Of a DNA stretch of 64,000 bases, positions 40,801 to 42,879 are shown piece after piece; within the stretch, counting starts at the first letter, position 1; every line of letters starts with the position of its first letter. The stretch lies in the NCBI GenBank assembly GCA_020796225.1, contig CM036759.1, positions 67,530,090 to 67,594,089 of the forward strand. Direction: 5' to 3'. The notes below the pieces were generated by a model. That model worked only from the letters and a program-made list of their open reading frames with translations. It was not told where the DNA came from and ran no database searches. The stretch is from Arion vulgaris. Its lineage: Eukaryota > Mollusca > Gastropoda > Stylommatophora > Arionidae. Both the position numbers and the translations under genes were made by a program.

Positions 40801-41406
40801 ACGATCAACGACCTTGGATTGTTGCACATGTGGGGGTCCAAATGGTGGTCCAAGAAAGGCCCCTGTCAGGGGAACCTTGTTACTGAAGCCACCGCCATCT
40901 CTGTGCTGGATGTCCAGAGTGCTTTCTATATGATGATTATTGGTATAGTGCTTTCGGCCTTGATTCTGGGAGCGGAAAAACTTAGAGTATACGGCTCTAC
41001 AAGATGTTGGGGTAGACGATATAGCTTCACTAGGTCAAGGTCGGACAAATACGTCGAATTAACGCTTAGAAAACATGTTAGGTTAGAACCTGGTTCAGCG
41101 GATGTTTCTGAGCTATACAGCAACGTTGGTGCAGAGTCTAGCCCGGAGAATGTTGCTGGAAAGCTAGTGAATACACCTTTCAATAAAGTGTACACATTAG
41201 AGATGACGCCTCGTCGTGTTTTTGATAACGACACTGACTCGATTAATCAGATAGGGGATTCATTCTGCGCCGATTCAACGGATTCTGGGTACGATGATCT
41301 ACAACTTCGAAAGAAGGCCTACATGTTTCAGGATAAAGTACCCTTCTATTTATCCAGGATAAGTTTACCAACAATTGTTGGTAGAAGCAGATCAACTTCA
41401 TTTTAA
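239..41406 (+). CDS. Ionotropic glutamate/ionotropic receptor (iGluR/IR) subunit, nine-exon gene model, 5' incomplete
   Basis: Spliced model: 239-436, 5878-5966, 14712-14802, 17873-18034, 20892-21048, 24060-24277, 26916-26946, 37823-38069, 40794-41406 (1806 nt, 601 aa plus stop). All junctions are GT-AG and phase-compatible. Domain order is that of a ligand-gated cation channel: S1 (about residues 55-180), M1 (183-199), re-entrant pore loop (217-233), M3 (244-262), S2 (about 280-425), M4 (440-458), cytoplasmic tail (459-601). The S1 arginine (Arg141), an acidic S2 residue (Asp355) and the S2 cysteine pair (Cys367, Cys422) are present. The Thr next to the S1 arginine motif is Phe136, and the Q/R site is Thr231, so ligand and permeation may differ from AMPA/kainate receptors. 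M3 reads STYSGNLIAF instead of SYTANLAAF, which leans towards the IR branch. No ATD exons are in the window. Subfamily is inference; membership of the superfamily is firm. Confidence 0.88.
437..819 (-). mobile_element. SINE C fragment (tRNA-derived family) in intron 1
   Basis: From about 540 the sequence reads GTGAGTAACCATGTGTGCTC, then 'AATCTCTTTGTTATACAG' and 'TTTTGAAGATGGTGAAGATA', the body of a SINE family also found near 7.5, 14.9, 23.5, 24.4, 45.3, 54.9/55.4 and 62.4 kb. Oriented by its tRNA-like head (seen in fuller copies), it lies on the minus strand. The head is missing here and the homology stops near 790. Positions 437-540 show nothing recognisable. Confidence 0.6.
820..1740 (+). 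mobile_element. E element, diverged copy (unclassified about 1.3-kb repeat family)
   Basis: This matches, in the opposite orientation, the repeats at 38.76-40.06 and 52.35-53.67 kb: shared landmarks include 'CCTGGAAACAGA' near 892, 'GGGACAACCGGGCAAG' near 1360 and 'AATATCCCCGGAAAAACTGG' near 1432. Translated fragments (1159-1344) resemble the same-strand frames of the other copies (a 'LGKV.R.Q' block, then 'NET.L..TTGQ'), so the family may once have coded for protein. The GAA tail of other copies is not recognisable here; the copy fades after about 1740. Confidence 0.55.
1945..2545 (+). mobile_element. RNase H-type LINE (Nimbus/I-like) ORF2 fragment, left part, with internal minisatellite
   Basis: Broken frames give the RT-RNase H linker of an I-clade LINE (AARIITGAM near 2010; NERTRKGQLKRTSFAKNAKA near 2128-2190), leading to an RNase H start. 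The codons for HVYTDG and what follows (2385-2520) are tandemly amplified as about four copies of a roughly 38-bp unit (CACACGTGTATACCGATGGG...). The element resumes at 3965 after an insertion. The rest of intron 1 before it (1741-1944) holds nothing identifiable. Confidence 0.7.
2546..3964 (-). mobile_element. RTE-like LINE ORF2 fragment inserted in the RNase H LINE
   Basis: Minus-strand frames give reverse transcriptase in order: NYRGISLLSVTGKAFA and ESQCGFRARGSTTDMIF (about 3960-3720), GVKQGCVLVPTLF and the catalytic LLFADDAALVAH (about 3690-3350), then the C-terminal YGSETWT, LRCLRKIMNIRWYDKI and RWLGHVRRM blocks (3090-2830) and the ORF end near 2560. Frameshifts at about 3700 and 2790 show it is dead. 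It is bounded on both sides by CACACGTGT, consistent with a target-site duplication. Confidence 0.78.
3965..4816 (+). mobile_element. RNase H-type LINE (Nimbus/I-like) ORF2, RNase H domain and C-terminus, pseudogene
   Basis: The frame gives HVYTDGSAKNA (first catalytic Asp), NNCRTEAVRTAAEMI (Glu), IVIFTDLLSIMTVL (second Asp; Ser of the usual TDSLS is Leu), then PSHCNISGNEQADKLAKEG (last catalytic Asp). A TAG at 4280-4282 interrupts one otherwise continuous frame. Downstream is the C-terminal Cys/His region 'CRCNKADITAEHILQDC' typical of these LINEs, ending in TAA at 4814. Confidence 0.85.
4819..4856. repeat. (GA)n microsatellite at the LINE 3' end
   Basis: About 18 uninterrupted GA dinucleotides directly after the LINE stop codon; probably the LINE tail or its expansion. 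Confidence 0.95.
4866..5474. repeat. 34-bp tandem repeat, about 17 copies
   Basis: Unit begins TAAGTTTATGTTAAACAAAG and ends ATTTATCATGT. Copies are AT-rich and nearly identical, with a few 1-10 bp indels (5050, 5275, 5318, 5355). It ends at SINE A; the sequence after the SINE (5736 on) resembles the sequence before the array (AACAAGT.TCTGAA), so array and SINE were both added to one older sequence. Confidence 0.93.
5475..5735 (+). mobile_element. SINE A with (GAA)n tail
   Basis: Starts ACGCCCATGTGTTGCCGGG, has the family core (GTAAGAGGTGACTGAGGTAG; then CCCTAGTCAATAAAAA), and ends GGAGCGTGCGAAGAAGAAGA. At least nine more copies lie in the window (17.5, 25.5, 34.8, 37.5, 42.5, 54.5, 58.4, 59.2 and 59.5 kb). 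No intact ORF, so it is non-autonomous. Confidence 0.8.
5878..5966 (+). CDS. iGluR/IR exon 2 (S1 lobe)
   Basis: 89 nt; acceptor TTATTATTCACAG|TGG at 5877, donor TTTCAC|GTAAGT at 5967; enters in phase 0, leaves in phase 2. Encodes WDPFVKRTPLGYEGFCKDLT plus EHLEAVLNF, the S1 'W.PFV....GY.GFC.DLL..L...LNFTY' block. The joined codon AC+A gives Thr and leads into ARLVEPTDGE of exon 3. Its last 61 nt and the donor are the first copy of a nine-copy tandem array. Confidence 0.87.
5906..6500 (+). repeat. 66-bp array of exon-2 3' end plus splice donor, nine copies
   Basis: Copy 1 is the coding end of exon 2. Copies 2-9 repeat 'TAGGATATGAN.GATTCTGTAAGG' through 'CTCAATTTCAC|GTAAGTA'. GTAAGT donors fall at 5967, 6033, 6099, 6165, 6231, 6297, 6363, 6429 and 6495, exactly 66 bp apart. 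Copies 2-9 differ from the exon (ATCTGATCGAA for ACTTGACTGAA) and share changes with each other, so they amplified from one duplicated copy. Use of any downstream donor would read TTC-ACG-TAA and stop at once. Confidence 0.95.
6647..7468. repeat. 41-bp tandem repeat, about 20 copies
   Basis: Unit ATCCTAGGTATCTCTTGATT + GAGTGAATGATTGCTGATATG. Variants (AGTGATTG/AGTGAATG; CTCTTG/CTCATG) alternate in blocks. The right end runs into the tail of SINE C (GATTGATTG..CATCATCATTGCAC), so the unit probably grew from that SINE tail. The stretch 6501-6646 holds nothing recognised. Confidence 0.95.
7469..7850 (-). mobile_element. SINE C, near full length
   Basis: Tail end ATCATCATTGCACTTTGGTG at left; body GTAATTTAGAAGATGATGAA, CCGGGCAGCGGCTTTCCAGC; tRNA-like head at right (CACGAGGGAGCGAACCGAAA is the reverse of a B-box-like GGTTCGCTCCC). 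Head-to-tail orientation is therefore minus strand. Confidence 0.75.
7880..7950 (-). mobile_element. tRNA-derived SINE head (Ser/Leu-tRNA-like A and B boxes)
   Basis: On the minus strand: an A-box-like GGCAGAAGTGGTTAAG followed about 30 nt later by a B-box-like GGCTCGAATCCCA. It lacks a proper cloverleaf end and runs straight into a minisatellite, so it is SINE-derived and not a tRNA gene. Confidence 0.55.
7943..9105. repeat. 44-bp GC-rich tandem repeat, about 26 copies
   Basis: Unit TGCCACTTCGCCACACAGAC + CCCGCCTCACCACCCTACCCTAGC. It is far more GC-rich than its surroundings. It starts within the A-box end of the SINE head just to its left (CCACTTCTGCCACACA). Copies degrade and lose bases between 8945 and 9060. 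Confidence 0.95.
9106..9780. other. Intronic stretch without a recognised gene
   Basis: Contains a two-copy 56-bp duplication (9155-9240: TATATGGGAACATGGAACAT...) and, at 9280-9365, a SINE-like segment (GGTGCTCCGATCTCCGCCTC) that resembles 49.33-49.42 kb. No coding signal seen. Confidence 0.6.
9795..10165. repeat. Repeat D: 87-bp unit in three copies plus flank
   Basis: 'AATGTCATCTTTGTCTCAGG...GTTTGTTCTGCGCTG' occurs at 9826, 9908 and 10009, followed by 'CTACAGTCGATG..GATGAAAC' and 'TGGAGACTGGAGCTGATA'. The same sequence, unamplified, lies at 58.35-58.42 and 58.66-58.75 kb, where SINE A split it. It is an interspersed repeat of unknown type. Confidence 0.7.
10166..10555. repeat. Unclassified intronic sequence with three-copy 33-bp repeat
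   Basis: 'TATCAAATACCAGAGCAGAC + ATTGAAATGCTTT' is repeated at 10458, 10493 and 10526. The segment 10235-10420 has an open frame of 63 codons with no recognised motif; probably transposon 3' sequence. Confidence 0.6.
10556..11264 (+). mobile_element. LINE ORF2 C-terminal fragments (RTE-like), broken
   Basis: 10556-10690 encodes the end motif (GSRRRGRPRETMERAV). 10700-11115 gives, across frameshifts, IVKATSVFKSLNKIW, FNSNIVSILTYA, NAFENRCLRKIMNIKWNEF and TTVIRRRRWRYVGHT. The order is C-terminus first, then the preceding part, so at least two fragments are present. The 11047-11115 part is the single-copy version of the 76-bp unit amplified at 41.7-42.5 and 50.5-51.1 kb. Confidence 0.72.
11267..14359. 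repeat. 50-bp satellite array, about 62 copies
   Basis: Unit CATCAATATAAGAGAAGACT + ACAGTAAAACTATGTAACAATGGAGAAACA. Phase stays exact for kilobases. Variable sites: AGAGAAG/AGACAAG/AGGGAAG, GTAACAA/GTAGCAA, TGGAGAA/TGACGAA/TAGAGAA. GAGAAG dominates to about 13430 and GACAAG after it. One single-base deletion at about 13371. Confidence 0.97.
14360..14711 (+). mobile_element. LINE 3'-end remnant and AT-rich intron end
   Basis: 14583-14665 (GAGCTATTTGCCCAGGGACA ... TATGGAGAAATTA) matches the LINE 3' end at 51.22-51.30 kb. An AT dinucleotide run follows. The sequence 14410-14445 (GCGACGTTTCGACAAAAAGG) looks like another repeat family. The polypyrimidine tract TTTTTTTAG just before 14712 is the exon-3 acceptor. 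Confidence 0.55.
14712..14802 (+). CDS. iGluR/IR exon 3 (S1 lobe)
   Basis: 91 nt; acceptor ag at 14710-14711, donor AGACAG|GTAAGA at 14803. One base completes the Thr codon from exon 2, then 30 codons: ARLVEPTDGEWGRKLENGSF and TGLVGQLQRQ. This is the iGluR 'LV.p.dG.yG....nGsw.GlvgqL' block. The exon is too short and has too early a stop in the other frames to be found by ORF length alone. Confidence 0.85.
14829..15260 (-). mobile_element. SINE C, near full length
   Basis: ATCATCATTGCACTTTGCTG at left, AATTTAGAAGATGGTGAAAA and CGGGTAGCAGCTTTCCAGCC in the body, and the tRNA-like head (ACTAGGGAGGGAATCGAGTA) at right. Located just downstream of exon 3. Confidence 0.75.
15261..15759. other. AT-rich intron without recognised gene
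   Basis: No coding signal. The segment 15645-15680 (GCATGGTTGCCATGACAACA ... GCGGCCATCTTG) recurs in similar form near 56978-57003, so it belongs to a dispersed repeat. Confidence 0.5.
15760..16020 (+). mobile_element. tRNA-derived SINE, second family
   Basis: A-box-like TAGCGTAGTTGTTAGTGA at 15775, B-box-like GGTCTGGGTTCAGCTCCGC at 15811, then a conserved-looking body (CAACTGGGTACCAGACATGC, GCTGACCACATCACCC) and a T-rich end near 16027. Head and body layout is that of a Pol III SINE. Confidence 0.65.
16021..16536. other. AT-rich intron without recognised gene
   Basis: Poly-T/poly-A tracts at 16070-16130 and otherwise unique AT-rich sequence. The 76-codon open frame at 16147-16377 has no motif and the codon use of intron sequence. 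Confidence 0.5.
16537..16962. repeat. 41-bp tandem repeat, about 10 copies
   Basis: Unit ACATGTATAATATTGTCACC + AGACCAATGTTATGTTCTGAG. The first two copies carry a 5-6 bp insertion (ACCAATACGAATG). Confidence 0.95.
16985..17526. repeat. 54-bp tandem repeat, about 10 copies
   Basis: Unit ACTTTGGTTGGGGCATACAT + TAATAAAATACAGAAGATCAAGTACCAACATGTG; a shorter form (TTAAGAATACAG) becomes dominant on the right. Frames on both strands stay open because the unit is a multiple of three; these are not genes. Confidence 0.95.
17545..17822 (+). mobile_element. SINE A with (GAA)n tail
   Basis: Head TCCGCGTGTCGCCGGGGCTT, core GTCGTAAGAGGTGACTGAGG, GCTACCCTAGTAATTAAAAA, tail AGCGTTCGTAGAAGAAGAAG. It ends 50 bp before the exon-4 acceptor. 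Confidence 0.82.
17873..18034 (+). CDS. iGluR/IR exon 4 (S1 lobe, ligand-contact arginine)
   Basis: 162 nt, phase 0 both ends; acceptor TTTTCAAG|GAG at 17872, donor TGGCAG|GTAAGA at 18035. Encodes EVDMVVAPLFMLPERNQVID followed by FSFPFYTDYT, matching the family 'aDlavaPltit..R..viDFS.Pf'. The arginine that binds the ligand alpha-carboxyl is kept (Arg141); the Thr of 'PLT' is Phe136. It ends at the pre-M1 segment LTLIQPFKWQ. Confidence 0.92.
18045..18215. repeat. About 62-bp repeat, three copies, 10 nt past the exon-4 donor
   Basis: 'TTTGAGTGATAAGTACTGTC...TAATAATAGGATATCCAAAG' repeats at about 18051, 18108 and 18162. Confidence 0.9.
18216..18905 (+). mobile_element. LINE ORF2 3' end with C-terminal C2H2 motif
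   Basis: Frames with a few stops give KVYQAIVLTTMLYASDTW, LHKILKINWQDKIPDSEVL, RWVGHVARMPDKRIPNQLMY and, at the end, HVCPICGRGLCSRIGLH.. with HLRTHQRGA (about 18800-18890). That is the C2H2-like C-terminus common in animal LINEs. A second, inverted copy of this end lies at 20395-20750. Confidence 0.8.
18960..19490 (+). mobile_element. LINE ORF2 C-terminal fragment, another subfamily
   Basis: The frame 18968-19399 gives AIFIPTLCYQSQTWALTKEQ, EMRCLRKAVNKTRRDHIRNE, LKWFGHLVRMNPNTPVAIAD, then (shifted) GRPRKRWIDGATDI. These are the standard blocks after the RT domain. It continues to about 19490. Confidence 0.8.
19568..20138. repeat. 52-bp tandem repeat, 11 identical copies
   Basis: Unit GCTGCTCTGTCCAGCATCGT + TACAATCTTGATGCAGTCCTAGATACGATGAA. 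I see no differences between copies, unlike every other array here. Confidence 0.97.
20139..20345 (+). mobile_element. LINE RT fragment
   Basis: Broken frame around 20200-20300 gives ILVKESEKKGFSMNIKKT, VMVVCKKQN and INNT-like codons, the region just after the catalytic FADD block of reverse transcriptase. Confidence 0.6.
20395..20750 (-). mobile_element. LINE 3' end, inverted copy of the 18.5-18.9 kb fragment
   Basis: The minus strand gives HVCPTCGRGLCSRIGLYSHL at 20540-20440 and, upstream, the block ending CWESLRKIAKCGALT. Near-identical to the plus-strand copy about 1.5 kb to the left, in opposite orientation. Confidence 0.82.
20892..21048 (+). CDS. iGluR/IR exon 5 (M1 and pore loop)
   Basis: 157 nt; acceptor CCTTCCTGCAG|G at 20891, donor ACACAAG|GTGAGA at 21049; phase 0 in, phase 1 out. 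Encodes M1 (LAIWLSLFSVAALITVL), a short linker and the pore loop FHNLTDSVWYMYGSLLTQ. The residue at the AMPA-receptor Q/R site aligns as Thr231. The last 45 nt or so and the donor are copy 1 of a six-copy array. Confidence 0.92.
21003..21370 (+). repeat. 61-bp array of exon-5 3' end plus splice donor, six copies
   Basis: 'ACTCGGTCTGGTACATGTAT...TACACAAG|GTGAGA' is repeated with donors at 21049, 21110, 21171, 21232, 21293 and 21354. Copies alternate between GTGAGATCGTATTACAT and GTGAGCTCATATTACAT. Use of donor 2 or later would read through to TGA in ...TTA-CAT-AAC-TGA. Confidence 0.95.
21400..21690. mobile_element. Single arm of a foldback-type repeat
   Basis: 'TTAATTATTTTTTAAATAAA', 'CATACACTAAAC', 'CAACATGTGGCCAAATTGTA' and 'AAAGACAACCCTTGTTCTGG' match the right arm of the inverted-repeat element at 51.36-52.05 kb. 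Confidence 0.6.
21711..22280 (-). mobile_element. RNase H-type LINE (Nimbus-like) C-terminal part
   Basis: The minus strand gives, after the insertion at 22285, VRRGKRSSWAYSAKRNGSI, TTTSSLTGDYRCLQG (RNase H) and, at 21974-21717, the C-terminal ERRYSNQLLMGTVSKWTLGW and YAWECPMC. Matches the plus-strand fragment at 61.5-61.9 kb in family. Confidence 0.75.
22281..22795 (-). mobile_element. RTE-like LINE 3' end nested in the RNase H LINE
   Basis: Minus-strand frames give LKILRACIFPVGTYGCESWT, LETKCYRKILRIPWTEKKKN, ITYFGHIKRHDDLERTILEG and RRGRLRRRWLQDIKETMN. One frameshift near 22520. The flanks carry GATGGCTCTGT on both sides (about 22266-22281 and 22798-22813), a clear target-site duplication. 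Confidence 0.82.
22796..23060 (-). mobile_element. RNase H-type LINE, part upstream of the nested insertion
   Basis: The minus strand gives ELRHGEEWILTSNDIND, RAWATGVTNVEILALM and then HPGDIIIYTDGSV, the RNase H start, which resumes at 22280 beyond the inserted element. Confidence 0.72.
23209..23298. repeat. 14-bp tandem repeat, six copies
   Basis: Unit TTATGTTCACAGTG, perfect. Confidence 0.95.
23318..23880 (+). mobile_element. SINE C, plus orientation, with tail triplication
   Basis: Head at left: A-box-like GTGAGGCAGAGGTTAG and B-box-like GGTATCGGTTCGCTCCC, about 30 nt apart. Body ends in 'GGAGCACACATGGTTACTCA' which, with its flank, occurs three times (about 23685, 23752 and 23815). Tail ATGATGATCCTACC then TCAATCAATCAAA. 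Confidence 0.8.
23918..24046. repeat. 21-bp tandem repeat, six copies, abutting the exon-6 acceptor
   Basis: Unit CCTCATGAACACAGTGTCTTA. The last copy changes into TGTCTTGTTTCCAATTGCAG, which is the polypyrimidine tract and acceptor of exon 6. Confidence 0.95.
24060..24277 (+). CDS. iGluR/IR exon 6 (M3 and start of S2)
   Basis: 218 nt; acceptor TTCCAATTGCAG at 24059, donor TTTAGAG|GTAAGT at 24278; phase 1 in, phase 0 out. Encodes GGEHLPTSTTG, M3 LTLVSFWLMFSVIIASTY, then SGNLIAFLTV, the gate motif (family SYTANLAAFLTV), and PPFDTLQDMLDQTQYKWGTT, the first S2 strand. The Ser-Thr pair that contacts glutamate in S2 (GluA2 654-655) is not seen; the loop reads TTGGRPFQ. Confidence 0.94.
24278..24905 (-). 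mobile_element. SINE C (truncated) and unclassified intron
   Basis: 24350-24400 is a GATT run; 24390-24550 matches the SINE C tail half (GTAAGTAACCATGTGTGCCC, TTTTGAAGATGATGAAAATG). The sequence 24555-24905 contains nothing I can identify. Confidence 0.6.
24910..25530 (-). repeat. 24-bp array grown from a tRNA-derived SINE head, about 23 copies
   Basis: Left edge 24930-24985 (TCTGGATTCAAAGTCATAAC ... CTTCAGAACGACAGG) is a reversed tRNA-like B-box region. The unit CACTTCGCCATAGAGTCTCT + TAAC is the reverse of a tRNA A-box context (GGCGAAGTGGTTAAG). Copies lose bases after 25350. Three frames stay open because the unit is 24 bp; none is a gene. Confidence 0.9.
25545..25825 (+). mobile_element. 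SINE A with (GAA)n tail
   Basis: Head GTCGCGCATGTGCTGCCGAG, core ATGTCGTCAGAGGCGACTGT, tail AGCGTTCAAAGAAGAAGAAG. Confidence 0.8.
25926..26882 (+). mobile_element. RTE-like LINE ORF2 3' end with internal 48-bp array
   Basis: Starts MTEDIFINGEKVENVNSF; the codons for NSFEYLGSLLTTDGNV (48 bp) are repeated about eight times in frame (25968-26345). Then EIKRRTNMALQKIKQLKTVW, ILRACIFSMATYGCEAWTLN, AFEYKCYREF, a frameshift, and KYFGHIKRHEGLRR and RGGRLRRRWIQDVTDG. In other LINEs the EYLGS segment occurs once. Confidence 0.87.
26916..26946 (+). CDS. iGluR/IR exon 7 (small S2 exon)
   Basis: Acceptor CACTTTTCCTGACAG at 26915. Codons FERQEQLLKA plus one base, donor GCAA|GTATGA at 26947. AAG|GCAAGT at 26943 would be a strong GC donor, but phase 0 there has no matching acceptor in exon 8, whereas the GT donor matches AG at 37821-37822 exactly. 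The joined S2 sequence is then within a few residues of the usual length between the first S2 strand and the aromatic 'MW' position. Confidence 0.7.
26949..27758. repeat. 15-bp tandem repeat, about 54 copies, directly after the exon-7 donor
   Basis: Unit ATTAATCTTAGACCA. The repeat begins within 3 nt of the donor. Both strands have long spurious frames because 15 is a multiple of 3. A few single-base losses at 27449 and 27672. Confidence 0.97.
27759..28110. mobile_element. tRNA-derived SINE pieces
   Basis: Minus strand 27955-27905: GGTCGTGGGTTCGAATCCGA, a perfect B box, in a degenerate head. Plus strand 28018-28080: AGCGGAGTGGTACACGCTGA followed by GGGGTTCGAGATC. Neither has a complete acceptor stem; both read as SINE heads. 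Confidence 0.55.
28111..28769. other. Intronic sequence with degenerate SINE-like piece
   Basis: 28318-28390 in reverse shows a B-box-like GAGTTCGAATCAC and an A-box-like stretch, so it is a decayed SINE head. The 28700-28765 end (ATCCTGCGTTTGAGTAAATT...) resembles 38697-38755. No gene seen. Confidence 0.5.
28770..34675. repeat. 5.9-kb satellite with 13-bp unit (TGTACAAAATGGA and variants)
   Basis: Three main unit types: AAAATGGATGTAC, AAAATGCATGTAC and AAAATGTGTGTAC, each with the palindrome TGTACA. GGATGTAC forms dominate to about 32.5 kb; GCATGTAC forms dominate after about 32.6 kb. The unit lacks stops in all frames, giving 500-900-codon open frames on both strands that are not genes. 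Frequent loss of one A or one G makes 12-bp units. Confidence 0.98.
34755..34965 (-). mobile_element. SINE A, minus orientation
   Basis: ATTTCTGCGATGCTTTTTAT, TACTGGGTAGCTTCCCTAGG, CACTGCGATC-type core in reverse. Tail end lies at left, adjoining the 13-bp satellite. Confidence 0.8.
35050..37470. repeat. 25-bp degenerate satellite, about 95 copies
   Basis: Unit AAGTAATAGTGACATTTGTA + GCTAC. Copies differ by many 1-3 base deletions, more than substitutions. A related GGTGTTT/TATCTC form appears at 37195-37385. The sequence 34966-35049 is unassigned. Confidence 0.95.
37500..37745 (+). mobile_element. SINE A with (GAA)n tail
   Basis: Head CTCCGTGTGTTCTTAGGCTG, core GTCGTAAGAGGCGACAGAGG, tail TTGAAGAAGAAGAAGAAAA. 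It ends about 60 bp before the exon-8 acceptor region. Confidence 0.8.
37823..38069 (+). CDS. iGluR/IR exon 8 (S2 lobe)
   Basis: 247 nt in the phase-consistent model (AG at 37821-37822; phase 1 in, phase 2 out), donor AAAGA|GTGAGT at 38070. Encodes HAIWEHIKRFNKSDPSVLS, GSYAYIGDKSKIEMW and NDVCHLKTF, then YAIGLVNNSVYTYLVSKE. This matches 'MW.fi....p.v......G.yAyi.e....ey....C.l'. Asp355 occupies the glutamate amino-binding acidic position; Cys367 is the first LBD cysteine. Acceptors at 37805 and 37814 have better pyrimidine tracts but the wrong phase for exon 7. Confidence 0.86.
38190..38678. repeat. 39-bp tandem repeat, about 12 copies
   Basis: Unit AATGCTCATAATGCTAGACT + AGACAATGGGTGCCGTAAG. 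It has indels at 38353, 38370 and 38600. A SINE-head-like GGTTCGAATCC follows at 38690. Confidence 0.95.
38763..40062 (-). mobile_element. E element, near full-length copy with (GAA)n tail
   Basis: Left end is the reversed tail (CTTCTTCTTCTTCGATCGTT). It aligns along its length with 52347-53669 and its tail half with 63490-64000. Minus-strand frames (39577-39371, 39347-39075) match same-strand frames in the other copies, with a shared ALVHNETTRP-type block (LRLVHNETTRPR). Near the left end, TTACTAGGGTGAGCTTTCCC is the reverse of the SINE A segment CCTAGGGAAGCTACCCTAGT. Confidence 0.75.
40130..40320 (+). mobile_element. LINE RT fragment
   Basis: 40190-40255 reads FKIKTGVRQGCIFPNF in frame, the RT block before the catalytic motif ('tGVRQGC.lSp.lF'). 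Only about 100 bp is recognisable. Confidence 0.6.
40321..40765. repeat. (CAGA/TAGA)n microsatellite in front of the last exon
   Basis: Mixture of CAGGCAGG, CAGACAGA and TAGACATATAG over about 445 bp, ending 28 bp before the exon-9 acceptor. The cysteine/leucine-rich minus-strand frames are artefacts. Confidence 0.97.
40794..41406 (+). CDS. iGluR/IR exon 9 (end of S2, M4, cytoplasmic tail, stop)
   Basis: Acceptor CATTTCGTTTCAG at 40793; phase 2 joins GA+A. Encodes EIITINDLGLLHMWGSKWW, SKKGPCQGN (second LBD cysteine), LDVQSAFYMMIIGIVLSALI (M4) with ILGAEKL, and a tail of 143 residues rich in Ser/Thr, with RRYSFTRSRS basic/serine stretch and a C-terminal RSRSTSF. TAA at 41404. No classical PDZ ligand is evident, and no AATAAA is seen in the 45 bp before LINE sequence starts. 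Confidence 0.95.
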
Positions 41407-41449
41407 TGAAAATATTTTTTAGCTATTATTGTATATATATATATGAATA

Positions 41450-42535
41450 TATTTCTCTCGTACCGTTAGACGTTATATAGGGCTTGAAAGTAATTTATCC
41501 ATACCGCTCTGTCCTGGGCAACTCGCTCAATCTTTACACTGGAATTGAATCAGATATTTTTGGCTTCACTCAACAATTTTTTTTAGGGTTTCCCCAAGGC
41601 GTTATCTATTTCTTGAACCTTCGTCTCCCACCTCAATGCCTGCTTTGATATTCTTTGATCATTTCTTCTCAAGGTGTATTCAACATATGTCCATGTTCTC
41701 CTTCTTATAACAATTGTTACTAGTGGTTGACCAGACATTTCTTCTCAAGGTGTGTTCAACATATGTCCATCTTCTCCTTCTTATAACAATTGTTACTAGT
41801 GCTTGACCAGACATTTCTTCTCAAGGTATGTTCAACATATGTCCATGTTCTCCTTCTTATAACAATTTTACTACTGGTTGACCAGACATTTCTTCTCAAG
41901 GTATGTCAACATATTCCATCTTTCTGATAACAATTATTACTAGTGTTGACCAGACATTTCTTCTCAAGGTTGTCAACATATCCATATTCTCCTATAAAAA
42001 GTTGTTACTAGTGGTTGACCAGACATTTCTTCTCAAGGTGTGCTCAACATATGTCCTTTTCTTCTTATAACAATTGTTACTAGTGGTTGACCAGACATTT
42101 CTTCTCAAGGTATGCTCAACCATATTCTCCTTCTTATAACAATTATTACTAGTGGTTGACCAGACATTTCTTCTTACATGTCTGATGTTTTTGTCCATGT
42201 TTCCTTTTAAACAATTTTTAAACTAGTGGTTGACCAGACATTTCTTCTCAAGGTGTGTTCAACATATGTCCATGTTCTCCTTCTTATAACAATTATTACT
42301 ACTGGTTGACCAGACATTTCTTCTCAAGGTATGCTCAACATATCTACATCTTCTGATAACAGTTATTACTAGTGGTTGACCAGACATTTCTTCTCAAGGT
42401 ATGCTCAACATATCTACATCTTCTGATAACAGTTGTTACTAGTGGTTGACCAGACATTTCTTCTCAAGGTATGCTCAACATATCTACATATTCTGATAAC
42501 AGTTATTACTACTGGTTGACCAGACTTTTCTCTTA
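41450..42535 (-). mobile_element. LINE 3' end with 76-bp array of its RRRRWRYVGH segment, about 11 copies
   Basis: 41470-41640 in reverse is the LINE end (GAGCGAGTTGCCCAGGACAG; compare 51.2 kb). 41650-42535 repeats 'ATTTCTTCTCAAGGTGTGTT...GGTTGACCAGAC', the reverse of codons for TVIRRRRWRYVGHTLRRNVW. Opposite strand to the array at 50.5 kb. It starts about 45 bp after the receptor stop codon, so the transcript's 3' UTR probably runs into it. Confidence 0.88.
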
Positions 42536-42544
42536 TTTCATCCC

Positions 42545-42825
42545 GTCTGATGTTATTGCCCGTGTGTTCCTGGAGTTGTAAGGGAAGCACAGACTATTAA
42601 CACTAATCACCAAAGATACAAGGCATGTCGTAAGAGGCGACTGAGGTAGATGCCTAGGGAAGCTACCCTTGTAAAAAAAAAAGCGTCGGAAAAGAAATCG
42701 GATGTGCTGGCCTACTTGTGGACGCGTAACTGGCACAACGTACAATCGTTCTTAGACTTATATCAAATACAAATAACACAGAATGGTCAACAAGCGGTTG
42801 ATATGGAGCGTTCAAAGAAGAACAA
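42545..42825 (+). mobile_element. SINE A with (GAA) tail
   Basis: Head TTGCCCGTGTGTTCCTGGAG, core GTCGTAAGAGGCGACTGAGG, CTACCCTTGTAAAAAAAAAA, tail AGCGTTCAAAGAAGAA. Confidence 0.8.
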
Positions 42826-42879
42826 TCTCATTTTATATTCATTATTTTTCGCAGACATCTATTTTCATGTGAATTTAAC

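Noticed and set aside
40158..40853. Cys/Leu-rich minus-strand frames (CLSVCLSV-type)
   Set aside because: Microsatellite CAGA/TAGA translation, overlapping the antisense of exon 9.
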